From NCBI RefSeq assembly GCF_905187505.1, contig NZ_CAJJIC010000056.1, forward strand, positions 1 to 14,010: DNA of 14,010 nucleotides, given 5' to 3'. Position 1 is the stretch's first letter; each line of letters opens with the position of its first letter. Below are positions 7,390 to 14,003 of this stretch, in pieces. The DNA is from an uncultured Mailhella sp. GTDB taxonomy: Bacteria; Desulfobacterota; Desulfovibrionia; Desulfovibrionales; Desulfovibrionaceae. The position numbers and the translations under genes are program-made. The notes below the pieces were generated by a model, which saw only the letters and a program-made list of their open reading frames with translations, made no database searches and was not told where the DNA came from.

Positions 7390-8385
7390 ATGCCTATCCA
7401 ACATCCGTCGAACGGCTTTCGTCGCATTCTCGCCCTTACGGTTCTCTTCTGTCTTTTCTGCGTCTCCAGCGCGCTGGCAGGTCCCATCAACGCCAAAAGC
7501 GCCATACTCATGGACGTGACGACCGGACGCATCCTCTATGAACAGCGTGCAGACATGAAGATTCCCCCGGCATCTCTGACCAAAGTCATTTCCATGTACG
7601 TCGCCATGAATGCCATCAGCGCCAGAAAGGTAGACTATCACGACAACGTGAAAATCAGTGCCGCGGCGGCCCGGACGGGAGGATCACGCTTCGGTCTGCG
7701 CTCCGGGGAACGCGTCACCCTCGACAAGCTTTTCTACGGCATGGCCGTGGCTTCGGGCAACGACGCCAGCGTGGCGGTGGCGGAACATGTGGCGGGCTCC
7801 ACGTCCGCCTTCGTCAAGAAAATGAACGCACTGGCCAGGCAGCTCGGCATGAACAACACCCGGTTCGTCAACGTGCACGGACTGCCGGCCAAGGGACAGC
7901 TCACCACGGCGCGCGACATGCTCAAGCTAGCCAAAGCCTATCAGGCGCACTACCCCATCGCGAGAAGGTATCACCTCGCCCGCTCCGTCACTCATCGCGG
8001 GCACACGGAACCCAACCACAATCCTCTGGTCGGCCATTACGCGGGACTCGACGGACTGAAAACAGGCTGGGTGACGGCCGCAGGCTACAACATCATCGTC
8101 ACGGCCCGTCAGCGGGGCCACAAGCTCATTGCGGTCATTCTCGGAGCGCCCAACTCCGGTGTCCGTGCGGCGGAAGCAAGACGACTGCTCAATGCCGGCT
8201 TTTCCGCCGTGGCAAAAAAGAAAAGCACCGCCATAGCAGAGCTCGGCGTTTCCCAGAAACAGGCGGCGCAGCTCAAGAAGTCAAATTACTCCGCCCCCCG
8301 CAAAATACAGAAAAAACGTTCCCCCTCCCGCAAGTCCGCCGCGGCGGCCCAGCGTCAGTCCACAAGAAAAAAGTCCGATCGCTGA
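7390..8385 (+). CDS. Secreted D-alanyl-D-alanine carboxypeptidase (peptidase S11, PBP5/6 type)
   Basis: Removes the terminal D-Ala from peptidoglycan pentapeptides in the periplasm. The 331-residue precursor has a signal peptide: basic RR at 11-12, a hydrophobic core 13-29, and a likely cut after SALA (residue 30). All three active-site motifs of the penicillin-binding fold are present: SLTK at 62-65 (nucleophile Ser62, Lys65), SGN at 122-124 and KTG at 224-226. The catalytic domain ends near 275. The C-terminal beta domain and amphipathic membrane anchor of E. coli PBP5 are absent. In their place is a short Lys/Arg/Ser/Ala-rich tail (about 276-331), so the enzyme may be held by charge to the wall or membrane or be freely periplasmic. 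The ATG at 7390 follows AGGA (7380-7383) at a good distance. hemL converges on it from the other side. Confidence 0.92.
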   Translation: MPIQHPSNGFRRILALTVLFCLFCVSSALAGPINAKSAILMDVTTGRILYEQRADMKIPPASLTKVISMYVAMNAISARKVDYHDNVKISAAAARTGGSRFGLRSGERVTLDKLFYGMAVASGNDASVAVAEHVAGSTSAFVKKMNALARQLGMNNTRFVNVHGLPAKGQLTTARDMLKLAKAYQAHYPIARRYHLARSVTHRGHTEPNHNPLVGHYAGLDGLKTGWVTAAGYNIIVTARQRGHKLIAVILGAPNSGVRAAEARRLLNAGFSAVAKKKSTAIAELGVSQKQAAQLKKSNYSAPRKIQKKRSPSRKSAAAAQRQSTRKKSDR

Positions 8386-8410
8386 CCTTTTCCGGGCGAT
8401 TTTCCTTTTT
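8377..8410 (+). terminator. Weak terminator overlapping the carboxypeptidase stop codon
   Basis: ATCGC (8378-8382) pairs with GCGAT (8396-8400), extendable by one G-T pair, across a 13-nt loop that contains the stop codon. A T-rich stretch with T runs of four and five follows (8400-8410). The stem is short, so termination may be partial. Confidence 0.35.
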
Positions 8411-8468
8411 CCCAAAGACAGTTCGCAAAAGTCGAAAACGCTTCCCATGCGCCCGCACAGAGCTGAAT

Positions 8469-8522
8469 TTCATGATGAGAGAGCTCCCGTTCCGAATGGA
8501 ACGGGAGCTCTCTCATCATGAA
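8469..8522. repeat. Perfect 25-bp inverted repeat with 4-nt loop
   Basis: Bases 8469-8493 are the exact reverse complement of 8498-8522, separated only by GAAT (8494-8497). The arms contain GAGCTC and begin and end with TTCATGATG/CATCATGAA. The repeat lies in the 380-bp spacer between two convergent genes, about 84 nt after the carboxypeptidase stop and 244 nt from the hemL stop. It has no U-tract on either side, so it is not a standard intrinsic terminator, although such a stable stem could stop or pause transcription from both sides. The rest of the spacer (8386-8765) holds the hemL terminator and no gene that I can support. Confidence 0.9.
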
Positions 8523-8704
8523 GACACGCGATCCGGCCTGCTTCTTTGTCGACGCACCCCCCGGTCGCCTTCCGAACGCTGACGCAAATCTTCTCCTAAG
8601 ATGCCGCCCCCTTCAAACAAGGCTTGAGGATCCGTTCGATGCCTCCAGCGCCGTCCCGGCAACGGCTCGACAGACGTTTCCTTCCTTTTCTGAACGAAGC
8701 GCAC

Positions 8705-8740
8705 AAAAAAGACGCGGAGTCCTTTCGGAAGCCCCGCGTC
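8705..8740 (-). terminator. Intrinsic terminator of hemL
   Basis: Read on the minus strand, GACGCGG (8740-8734) pairs with CCGCGTC (8717-8711). An inner TCC/GGA pairing lies in the loop, and six T follow (8710-8705). It is about 26 nt past the hemL stop. Confidence 0.88.
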
Positions 8741-8765
8741 CCAACAATGCTTCTTCAGCCACACG

Positions 8766-10040
8766 CTAGAACTTCACGTGGCGGGCGGCCTCCAGAGCCT
8801 TCGCAAAATCTTCGTCGCTATGGGCAAAGGAAAGCATGTTGGCTTCAAAGGCGGAAGGCGCCATGAATATGCCCTGCTCGCGCATCTGCTTGTAGAACGT
8901 TTCAAAAAGCTTCTGATCGGTGGTCTGCACGCTGGCGAAGTCCACAAGGGGAGCTTCCGTGAAGTACACGGTGAACAGAGATGCGATGTGCGGAATCTGC
9001 ACCGGAACGCCCTTTTCCTTAAGAATTTCCTGAAGTTCTTCCACAAAGGCGTGGACACGGGCTTCAAGCCCCGCGTAATCGGCATGCTTCAGAATGTTCA
9101 GCGTAGCCAGACCGGCCGCCATGGCCAGCGGATTGCCCGAGAGCGTTCCGGCCTGATAGACTTCGCCTTCCGGCGCGATGTGGCGCATGATGTCGGCACG
9201 GCCGCCGTAGGCGCCCACGGGAAGCCCGCCGCCGATGATCTTTCCGAAGGTGGTGAGATCGGGCATGATGTCGAATCGTCCCTGTGCTCCGGCGTAGGAG
9301 AGACGGAAGCCCGTGATGACTTCATCAAAGACCAGCAGCGCACCATACTTCGTGCACAGCTCCCTGAGACCGCGCAAAAATCCGGGCTGCGGCAGCATGA
9401 GTCCCATGTTGCCCGCCACGGGCTCCACGAACAGCGCGGCGATCTGGTCGGGCCATGCCTCGAAAAGCGCCTTTACGGCATCAAGATCATTGTAGGGAGC
9501 AAGCAGCGTATCGGCCACGGTGGCCGAGGGCACGCCCGGCGTACCGGGAATGGAAAACGTGGCCACGCCGGAACCGGCGCTGGCAAGAAACGCATCGCCA
9601 TGGCCGTGATAGCCGCCGATGAACTTGATCATCTTGTCGCGACCGGTCACGCCGCGGGCCAGACGCAGAGCGCTCATGGTCGCTTCGGTGCCGGAATTCA
9701 CCATGCGCACCATTTCCACCGAAGGCAGCGCCGCGCACACTTCATCGGCAAGACGCACCTCGTCCTCACAGGGAGCGCCGTAGCTCGTGCCGCGCGCAGC
9801 CGCCCTGCATATGGCCTCCGTCACCTCAGGATGCGCATGTCCCACCAGCATGGGGCCCCAGGAACCGAGAAAATCAATGACATCGTCGCCGTCGGCCGTG
9901 GTGAGATGAGAGCCCCTGGCATCGGCAATGAACAGAGGATCGGCATGCACGTTGCGGCAGGCGCGTACGGGACTGTTCACGCCGCCGGGAATGAGCTTTT
10001 GCGCGTGAACAAAAAGATCATGGGAACGATTGGTATTCAT
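8766..10040 (-). CDS. hemL: Glutamate-1-semialdehyde 2,1-aminomutase
   Basis: A pyridoxal-phosphate enzyme that converts glutamate-1-semialdehyde to 5-aminolevulinate, the last step of the C5 route to tetrapyrroles. The 424-residue length is typical. Visible motifs: HDLFVHAQKLIPGGVNSPVRA at the N-terminus (family-specific), NSGTEATMSALRLARG (115-130) for cofactor phosphate binding, FDEVITGFR (238-246) with the Asp that contacts the pyridine ring, and TFGKIIGGGLPVGAYGG, whose Lys267 forms the Schiff base. The ATG at 10040 has a strong ribosome binding site (AGGAG, 10051-10047 on the minus strand). The siroheme decarboxylase gene ends only 12 nt upstream, so the two are almost certainly co-transcribed and joined in one pathway. 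The unit ends at the terminator at 8705-8740. Confidence 0.97.
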   Translation of the reverse strand: MNTNRSHDLFVHAQKLIPGGVNSPVRACRNVHADPLFIADARGSHLTTADGDDVIDFLGSWGPMLVGHAHPEVTEAICRAAARGTSYGAPCEDEVRLADEVCAALPSVEMVRMVNSGTEATMSALRLARGVTGRDKMIKFIGGYHGHGDAFLASAGSGVATFSIPGTPGVPSATVADTLLAPYNDLDAVKALFEAWPDQIAALFVEPVAGNMGLMLPQPGFLRGLRELCTKYGALLVFDEVITGFRLSYAGAQGRFDIMPDLTTFGKIIGGGLPVGAYGGRADIMRHIAPEGEVYQAGTLSGNPLAMAAGLATLNILKHADYAGLEARVHAFVEELQEILKEKGVPVQIPHIASLFTVYFTEAPLVDFASVQTTDQKLFETFYKQMREQGIFMAPSAFEANMLSFAHSDEDFAKALEAARHVKF

Positions 10041-10052
10041 ATCTTGCTCCTG

Positions 10053-10538
10053 TTACTTCGACGGCTCCGCAAAGTACGTCATGGAAATTTTTTTCAGCTC
10101 TTTCAGGCTCTCAAGAATCTCGAACCTGTCCAGAACGGTGCTCCTGCGCAGATCTTCCACCACATCCAGGCAGTCCTTCTCGCTTTTGCCGTGAATCATG
10201 GTGTAGAAGGTATACGGCCATGCCGGATAGGGGCTGGGACGATAATAGCAGTGGGAAATGCGCGGATGCTCGGCAGCCTTGCGTCCCACCTCGTCCACAT
10301 CCTCAGGAGAAACCATCCACGACACCATGGCATTGTGCGTCCAGCCCGTGCGCTGATGCTTGATGCTCGCGCCGAAACGACGGATGGCTCCTGAATCCTT
10401 GAGGCGGGAAAGAAGCTCGAGCACTTCCTCTTCCGTGGCGCCGGTGGCGGCAGCCATGTCCGCATAGGGGGTAAGAGAATCGGGTATGCTCTTCTGAGCA
10501 ATGCGAAGAATGGCCTGTTCCTTGTCCGTAAATTCCAT
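10053..10538 (-). CDS. Siroheme decarboxylase subunit (AhbA/AhbB type, Lrp/AsnC fold)
   Basis: A 161-residue protein with an Lrp/AsnC-like winged helix (about 1-60) and a ligand-binding alpha/beta domain. In sulfate reducers such proteins (AhbA and AhbB) act as an enzyme rather than a regulator: together they decarboxylate siroheme to 12,18-didecarboxysiroheme in the alternative heme pathway. Supporting segments are LKDSGAIRRFGASIKHQRTGW (47-67), NAMVSWMV (69-76) and SHCYYRPSPYPAWPYTFYTMIHGK (95-118), which match the subfamily pattern. I cannot say from memory whether this is AhbA or AhbB, and no second paralogue is adjacent. The frame is open to 10739, but that extension runs back through a good promoter and the lctP terminator, so I use the ATG at 10538. 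It starts MEFTDKEQAILRIAQ, the expected Lrp-like beginning, with a weak GGGGC-type ribosome binding site. hemL lies 12 nt downstream, which supports the tetrapyrrole role. Confidence 0.88.
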   Translation of the reverse strand: MEFTDKEQAILRIAQKSIPDSLTPYADMAAATGATEEEVLELLSRLKDSGAIRRFGASIKHQRTGWTHNAMVSWMVSPEDVDEVGRKAAEHPRISHCYYRPSPYPAWPYTFYTMIHGKSEKDCLDVVEDLRRSTVLDRFEILESLKELKKISMTYFAEPSK

Positions 10539-10573
10539 GGCAAGCCCCGTTATGGTGAAGAAATTCGACGGGC

Positions 10574-10602
10574 AGTATAGCCGCAGGCCCCCCGGGACGC
10601 AA
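10574..10602 (-). promoter_or_regulatory. Sigma70-like promoter for the ahb-hemL operon
   Basis: On the minus strand, TTGCGT (10602-10597) and TATACT (10579-10574) are separated by exactly 17 nt, with a 5/6 match at the -10. Transcription would start near 10567, leaving a leader of about 29 nt before the ATG at 10538. The spacer is strikingly G-rich. Confidence 0.7.
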
Positions 10603-10670
10603 GAGATCGGGATCACACGCACGGGAAAAACGACGTTTTCCCCAAATGCATGATTTCGGTGACTCCCCAG

Positions 10671-10715
10671 AAAAAGGAAGCGGGAATCGCTCCGACCCCC
10701 CGGAACGATTCCCGC
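10671..10715 (-). terminator. Intrinsic terminator of lctP
   Basis: A perfect 10-bp stem, GCGGGAATCG (10715-10706 on the minus strand) with its complement at 10689-10680, is extended by an inner TCCG/CGGA pair across one mismatch. It is followed on the minus strand by TTCC and five T (10675-10671). It separates lctP from the ahb-hemL promoter. Confidence 0.8.
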
Positions 10716-10721
10716 ATGGAT

Positions 10722-10742
10722 TGCATGGACACGCTCCATGCA
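10722..10742. repeat. Short hairpin just after the lctP stop
   Basis: TGCATGGA (10722-10729) and TCCATGCA (10735-10742) form a perfect 8-bp stem with a 5-nt loop. It lies 16 nt past the lctP stop and just before the main terminator, so the lctP mRNA 3' end would carry two hairpins in tandem. Confidence 0.7.
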
Positions 10743-10758
10743 GATCCCGTCTTCCTTC

Positions 10759-12387
10759 TTACGGAAGCATCCAGCTCAGGAAGCCTGCCTGACAGTAGGC
10801 AAGCACGCAGAGAATGAGCGTCAGGGCAATGCTGTGCCCCAGGGCGAAGCGGAACAGATTGCCTTCCTGTCCGACCATGTTGGTAGCCGAGGTGGCCACG
10901 CTGATGGACTGGGGAGAAATCATCTTGCCGGTCACGCCGCCCACGGCGTTGGAGGCGACGGCCAGTTCAGGCGGAATGCCCACGGCCGTGGCGGTGGTGT
11001 GCTGCATGCTGCAGAACAGCGCATTGGACGAAGTGTCGGAACCGGTAAGGAACACGCCCAGCCAGCCGATGAGGGGAGCGAAGAAGGGGAAGAAGCTGCC
11101 GGTCTTGGTGAAGGCAAGACCCAGAGTGGAGCTCATGCCGGCATAGTTCATGAGGAAGGCCAGACCAAGCACGCTGGCAATGGTGAGGATGGGGAAACGA
11201 AGCTGATGAAGCGTGGTGAAGAAACACTTCACGGCCTTGGCATAGGAATAGCCGGGCATAAGAGGCACGGCAATGAAGCCCGAAAGCAGAATGGCGGTAC
11301 CGCCGGCGGATACCCAGCCGAAGGTGAACACGGCCGCATAAGGAGCCTCGGTGGCCACGATGGGAGCCGCACGATTGACCATGCCGTCAAGCAGAGGCCA
11401 GGAGAAGCTGGGAGCGGAAATGCTGTTCAGCACGGCCTTGAACTGCGGCAGCCCCCACAGGAACACCATGACGGCCAGGATGAGATACGGGCCCCAGGCA
11501 CGCAGGACGACCTTGCCGGAATAGCCGGGACCATCGGTGCTGATGGCGGGATCTTCAGCAAAGCGGAAAATGGAGCTGGGCTTCCAGTAGCGGAGCAGAA
11601 CGAGCAGACCCACGATGGTGGCGATGGCCGACATGATGTCGGGCAGGGTCGGACCATGGAAGTTGGCGAAAATGAACTGAGCACCGGCAAAGCACACGCC
11701 GGCGACCAGAATGGCGGGCAGAATTTCCATGGAACGACGGACGCCGCACATGACGATGCTCAGCCAGAAGGGAATGATGATGGCAAGCAGCGGAAGCTGA
11801 CGGGCCGCAACCTGGCTGATGAGATTGGCATCCATGCCGGACACGCTGGCCGCGGTAAGCACGGGAGCGCCGATGGCACCGAAGGCCACGGGAGCCGTGT
11901 TGGCTATGAGGCAGAGACCTGCGCCGTAGATGGGGTTGAAGCCGAGGCCTGCAAGCATGGCGGCAGTGATGGCCACGGGGGTGCCGAAGCCCGCCGTACC
12001 TTCCAGGAAGGAGCCGAAGGCAAAGGCGATGAAGATGGTCTGAAGTCTGCGGTCGGGAGTCACGCGGGCCAGAGAATCCTTGATGATCTCAAACTCACCG
12101 GATTCCACGGTCATGTTGTAGACCCAGACGGCGGTGATGACGATCCAGATGATGGGGAACAGACCGTTGGCAACGCCGAGTCCGACGGAACTGATGGCCG
12201 TGATCACGGGCATGCGCCATATGAGGACGGCAATGATGAAGGCGGAAGCGAGTCCGGCCAGCGCAGCAATGTGCCCCTTGGCACGTTTTATGGCCAGCAT
12301 ATAGAGCAGAATGACAAGCGGTATGGCCGCAATGCAGGCTGAGACTACTTCGCTGACGACTGGGTCATAGACTTGGGTCCACGCCAT
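10759..12387 (-). CDS. lctP: L-lactate permease (LctP family)
   Basis: Inner-membrane proton-coupled importer of lactate (and often glycolate) of the LctP family, TC 2.A.14. The 542-residue length and roughly 12-14 hydrophobic segments across the whole protein are typical. Conserved stretches include FLEGTAGFGTPVAITAAML, LIANTAPVAFGAIGAPV, GVFLTGSDTSSNALFCSMQ and GGVTGKMISPQSISVATSAT, which are hallmarks of the family. The ATG at 12387 follows GGGGGA (12398-12393 on the minus strand) at a good distance. Lactate is the favoured electron donor and carbon source of many sulfate reducers, so this is probably a main uptake route. No lactate dehydrogenase, phosphotransacetylase or acetate kinase gene lies in the window; the lactate-oxidation genes may be elsewhere. 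The gene appears to be its own transcription unit, with a promoter and dyad sites upstream and two hairpins downstream. Confidence 0.96.
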   Translation of the reverse strand: MAWTQVYDPVVSEVVSACIAAIPLVILLYMLAIKRAKGHIAALAGLASAFIIAVLIWRMPVITAISSVGLGVANGLFPIIWIVITAVWVYNMTVESGEFEIIKDSLARVTPDRRLQTIFIAFAFGSFLEGTAGFGTPVAITAAMLAGLGFNPIYGAGLCLIANTAPVAFGAIGAPVLTAASVSGMDANLISQVAARQLPLLAIIIPFWLSIVMCGVRRSMEILPAILVAGVCFAGAQFIFANFHGPTLPDIMSAIATIVGLLVLLRYWKPSSIFRFAEDPAISTDGPGYSGKVVLRAWGPYLILAVMVFLWGLPQFKAVLNSISAPSFSWPLLDGMVNRAAPIVATEAPYAAVFTFGWVSAGGTAILLSGFIAVPLMPGYSYAKAVKCFFTTLHQLRFPILTIASVLGLAFLMNYAGMSSTLGLAFTKTGSFFPFFAPLIGWLGVFLTGSDTSSNALFCSMQHTTATAVGIPPELAVASNAVGGVTGKMISPQSISVATSATNMVGQEGNLFRFALGHSIALTLILCVLAYCQAGFLSWMLP

Positions 12388-12425
12388 GATACTCCCCCAT
12401 TGAAATTAAAATGATCATCACACCG

Positions 12426-12448
12426 GATGCTTTTCTAAAAAAAGCATC
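12426..12448. repeat. Hairpin in the lctP leader
   Basis: GATGCTTTT (12426-12434) and AAAAGCATC (12440-12448) form a 9-bp stem with a 5-nt loop in the predicted 5' untranslated leader of lctP, 38 nt or more upstream of the start codon. It could protect the mRNA 5' end or be a DNA operator. A separate palindrome, ATGATCAT (12411-12418), lies between it and the ribosome binding site. Confidence 0.55.
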
Positions 12449-12456
12449 TGAATAAG

Positions 12457-12497
12457 CCTATGATGATAGGATTATAAAAAATAAAAAATCTTCGCAA
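12457..12497 (-). promoter_or_regulatory. lctP: Candidate lctP promoter with an overlapping operator
   Basis: On the minus strand TTGCGA (12497-12492) and a perfect TATAAT (12476-12471) are spaced 15 nt, slightly short of the optimum. Directly after the -10, the dyad CCTAT-GATG-ATAGG (12457-12470) covers the expected transcription start. A repressor bound there would block initiation. Which regulator would bind it cannot be told from the sequence. Confidence 0.5.
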
Positions 12498-13234
12498 GGG
12501 CGGAAGACAAGCGTAAAAAGAAACAACATTTATTGAAATTTTAATAACGCATTTTTCTGAAAAATAAAATTTGTTTTTGGATAACATATTGTTATATATT
12601 ATATTATACATTTTCTCCCTTATGAGAACACAAAATATTCCGGTTTCGTCATTCCCTCGACGAAACGCTCAAAAATCATATCTTTCAAGTAGGTTATCAG
12701 TCGTTTTCTTGCGGACGGAAGCTTTGTGATTTATTTCTTATATAAGGTTTTCAAAACCATATTCCTTTGATTATCCGCATGATTATCTGAACAGGGCCCA
12801 AACTGGGGCATGCGACGGCTCCTTTCCATGCCTTCGTTTTAATAAATGGGACAGGCTGTCGGCCTTCTCATGTCAAGCTTGTTCCTTTCCCGCTCTCTCA
12901 CCCCCGAACTTTTCCCCTCAGTTCAGCACGTTTTTCCTCCGCTCCTTTCTCCACAGCAAACGTCGACAATGCGTTCAGAAACGCGACTCTCACGTCCCAT
13001 CGGGACATCACGCCAGTGCGTCAAACGTTTGCGGCCTCGCCTCCAGACATGAAAACACCACAAGCCCCTCATGAAGGCTCTGCGGCAACCTCTCTTTCAG
13101 CAGCTTCCAGAAGCGCAAAACATATGCGACGGTTTGCCCCCATACGATTTTCCGCGCATAAAGGAAAGGCTCGGGCAACGGCCATATACGGATTCTGCGC
13201 ACCGGGAGGCAGAATGCCGCGCCACCAAGGCAGG

Positions 13235-13264
13235 ATTGAGTGCTTTTCAATTGAGTGCTTTTCA
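13235..13264. repeat. Exact tandem duplication of a 15-bp unit
   Basis: ATTGAGTGCTTTTCA occurs at 13235-13249 and again at 13250-13264 with no gap. Because 15 is a multiple of three it would keep any reading frame. It looks like a recent slippage or duplication event in sequence with little constraint. Confidence 0.95.
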
Positions 13265-13846
13265 GGAGAAGTCGAACAAAGCAGGCAGACACGCAGCGAC
13301 TTCTTCACATCATCCCCGAAGACGAAAGCATTGCCGAGCAAAATGTCTTCCCTGAACGTGCCGTCGAAAAAATTCTGCATGAGCATTCCCAAAACGCATC
13401 CGGCAGGCGTAGTCCGTCAGCTCTGCCTGTTCAGAAAACATTCTTTGCCCCCGGAGAAAAAACTTTGCCCGCCCTTTCCGGCAACAGATTTCCCGCACCG
13501 CAGAAATGCAGCCGGAGACCTCTTTCCTGTTCCCCCCGACGCTTCTCATGGGCGGCATCAGACACCGGCATCAGACGCGCATCGTTTTCAGAAGTGCTCC
13601 TTCAGGCGGAACCATGCCCGGGAGCGGGGCCTTTGCAGACCTCAGCAGGATAAGGCACGGAAAGTGGCGGCCTGTTCCCTCCGGGACCCCGGCATCCCCC
13701 CTGCAAAGACGTTCCGAAAAAACATGAAGCAAAAAACTATGCCCGGCTATGCCCTTCGGTCATGTCTGCGGTTTCAGGCAGACGCGGACACGGGAAAATG
13801 ATGCCCGCATCGTCGGAGCGCGTTCACAGAAGCGAAAAAGAGCCTC

Positions 13847-13882
13847 TGAAAAATGTCCGGGGATGCGTCCCCCCATGTTTTT
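13847..13882. terminator. Possible bidirectional terminator
   Basis: GGGGA-TGCG-TCCCC (13859-13872) is flanked by AAAAA on the left and TTTTT on the right, so either transcript direction would meet a GC stem followed shortly by U residues. The U runs are 4-6 nt from the stem, which weakens the case. Confidence 0.3.
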
Positions 13883-13921
13883 GCAAAACACGCCTTGAGC
13901 GCCCCATGAGGCGGGGCAACG

Positions 13922-14003
13922 GCCCGATCACGGACGCTGCCTGCCCTCTCAGGATCGGGCGTCTTCGGACCGGCTCCAGATTGCCCGTCGTTTTCCGGTC
14001 CGA
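13922..14003. repeat. Two long-loop hairpins in tandem at the window edge
   Basis: GCCCGATC (13922-13929) pairs with GATCGGGC (13953-13960) across a 23-nt loop. TCGGACCGG (13965-13973) pairs with CCGGTCCGA (13995-14003) across a 21-nt loop. A smaller GCCCC/GGGGC pair (13901-13905 with 13913-13917) precedes them. They lie only 4 nt apart. No known RNA family is recognised. Confidence 0.5.

Larger units (their letters stand above)
12388..13015. other. AT-rich regulatory spacer upstream of lctP
   Basis: About 630 bp without a supportable gene. The core is very AT-rich against a GC-rich window: 12541-12600 has only 10 G or C in 60. It contains the dyad ATAACA-TAT-TGTTAT (12581-12595) and the dyad GGTTTT-C-AAAACC (12746-12758), besides the lctP promoter and leader hairpin. 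A 68-residue open frame at 12846-13052 has no ribosome binding site or recognisable content and is not called. No tRNA-like structure was seen. Confidence 0.6.

Noticed and set aside
8518..8769. 83-residue plus-strand frame starting in the right arm of the long inverted repeat
   Set aside because: It runs through the hemL terminator, has no ribosome binding site, and looks non-coding.
8778..10394. 538-residue plus-strand frame opposite hemL and the ahb gene
   Set aside because: It is antisense to two genes with clear catalytic motifs. Its His/Gly/Arg-rich composition is typical of an antisense shadow.
10539..10739. N-terminal extension of the siroheme decarboxylase gene to a start at 10739
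   Set aside because: The extension would run through the lctP terminator and the ahb promoter, and it lacks Lrp-like sequence.
10738..12342. 534-residue plus-strand frame opposite lctP
   Set aside because: Its Gly/His/Asp/Glu-rich translation is the mirror of hydrophobic permease codons, with no family match.
12541..12605. Sigma70-like boxes on the plus strand in the AT-rich block
   Set aside because: Such matches are expected by chance in sequence this AT-rich, and no gene follows on that strand.
13016..13801. 261-residue plus-strand frame
   Set aside because: The length is notable, but the Ser/Pro/Arg/His-rich composition, lack of a ribosome binding site and lack of recognisable motifs argue against a real gene. 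A database search would decide it.
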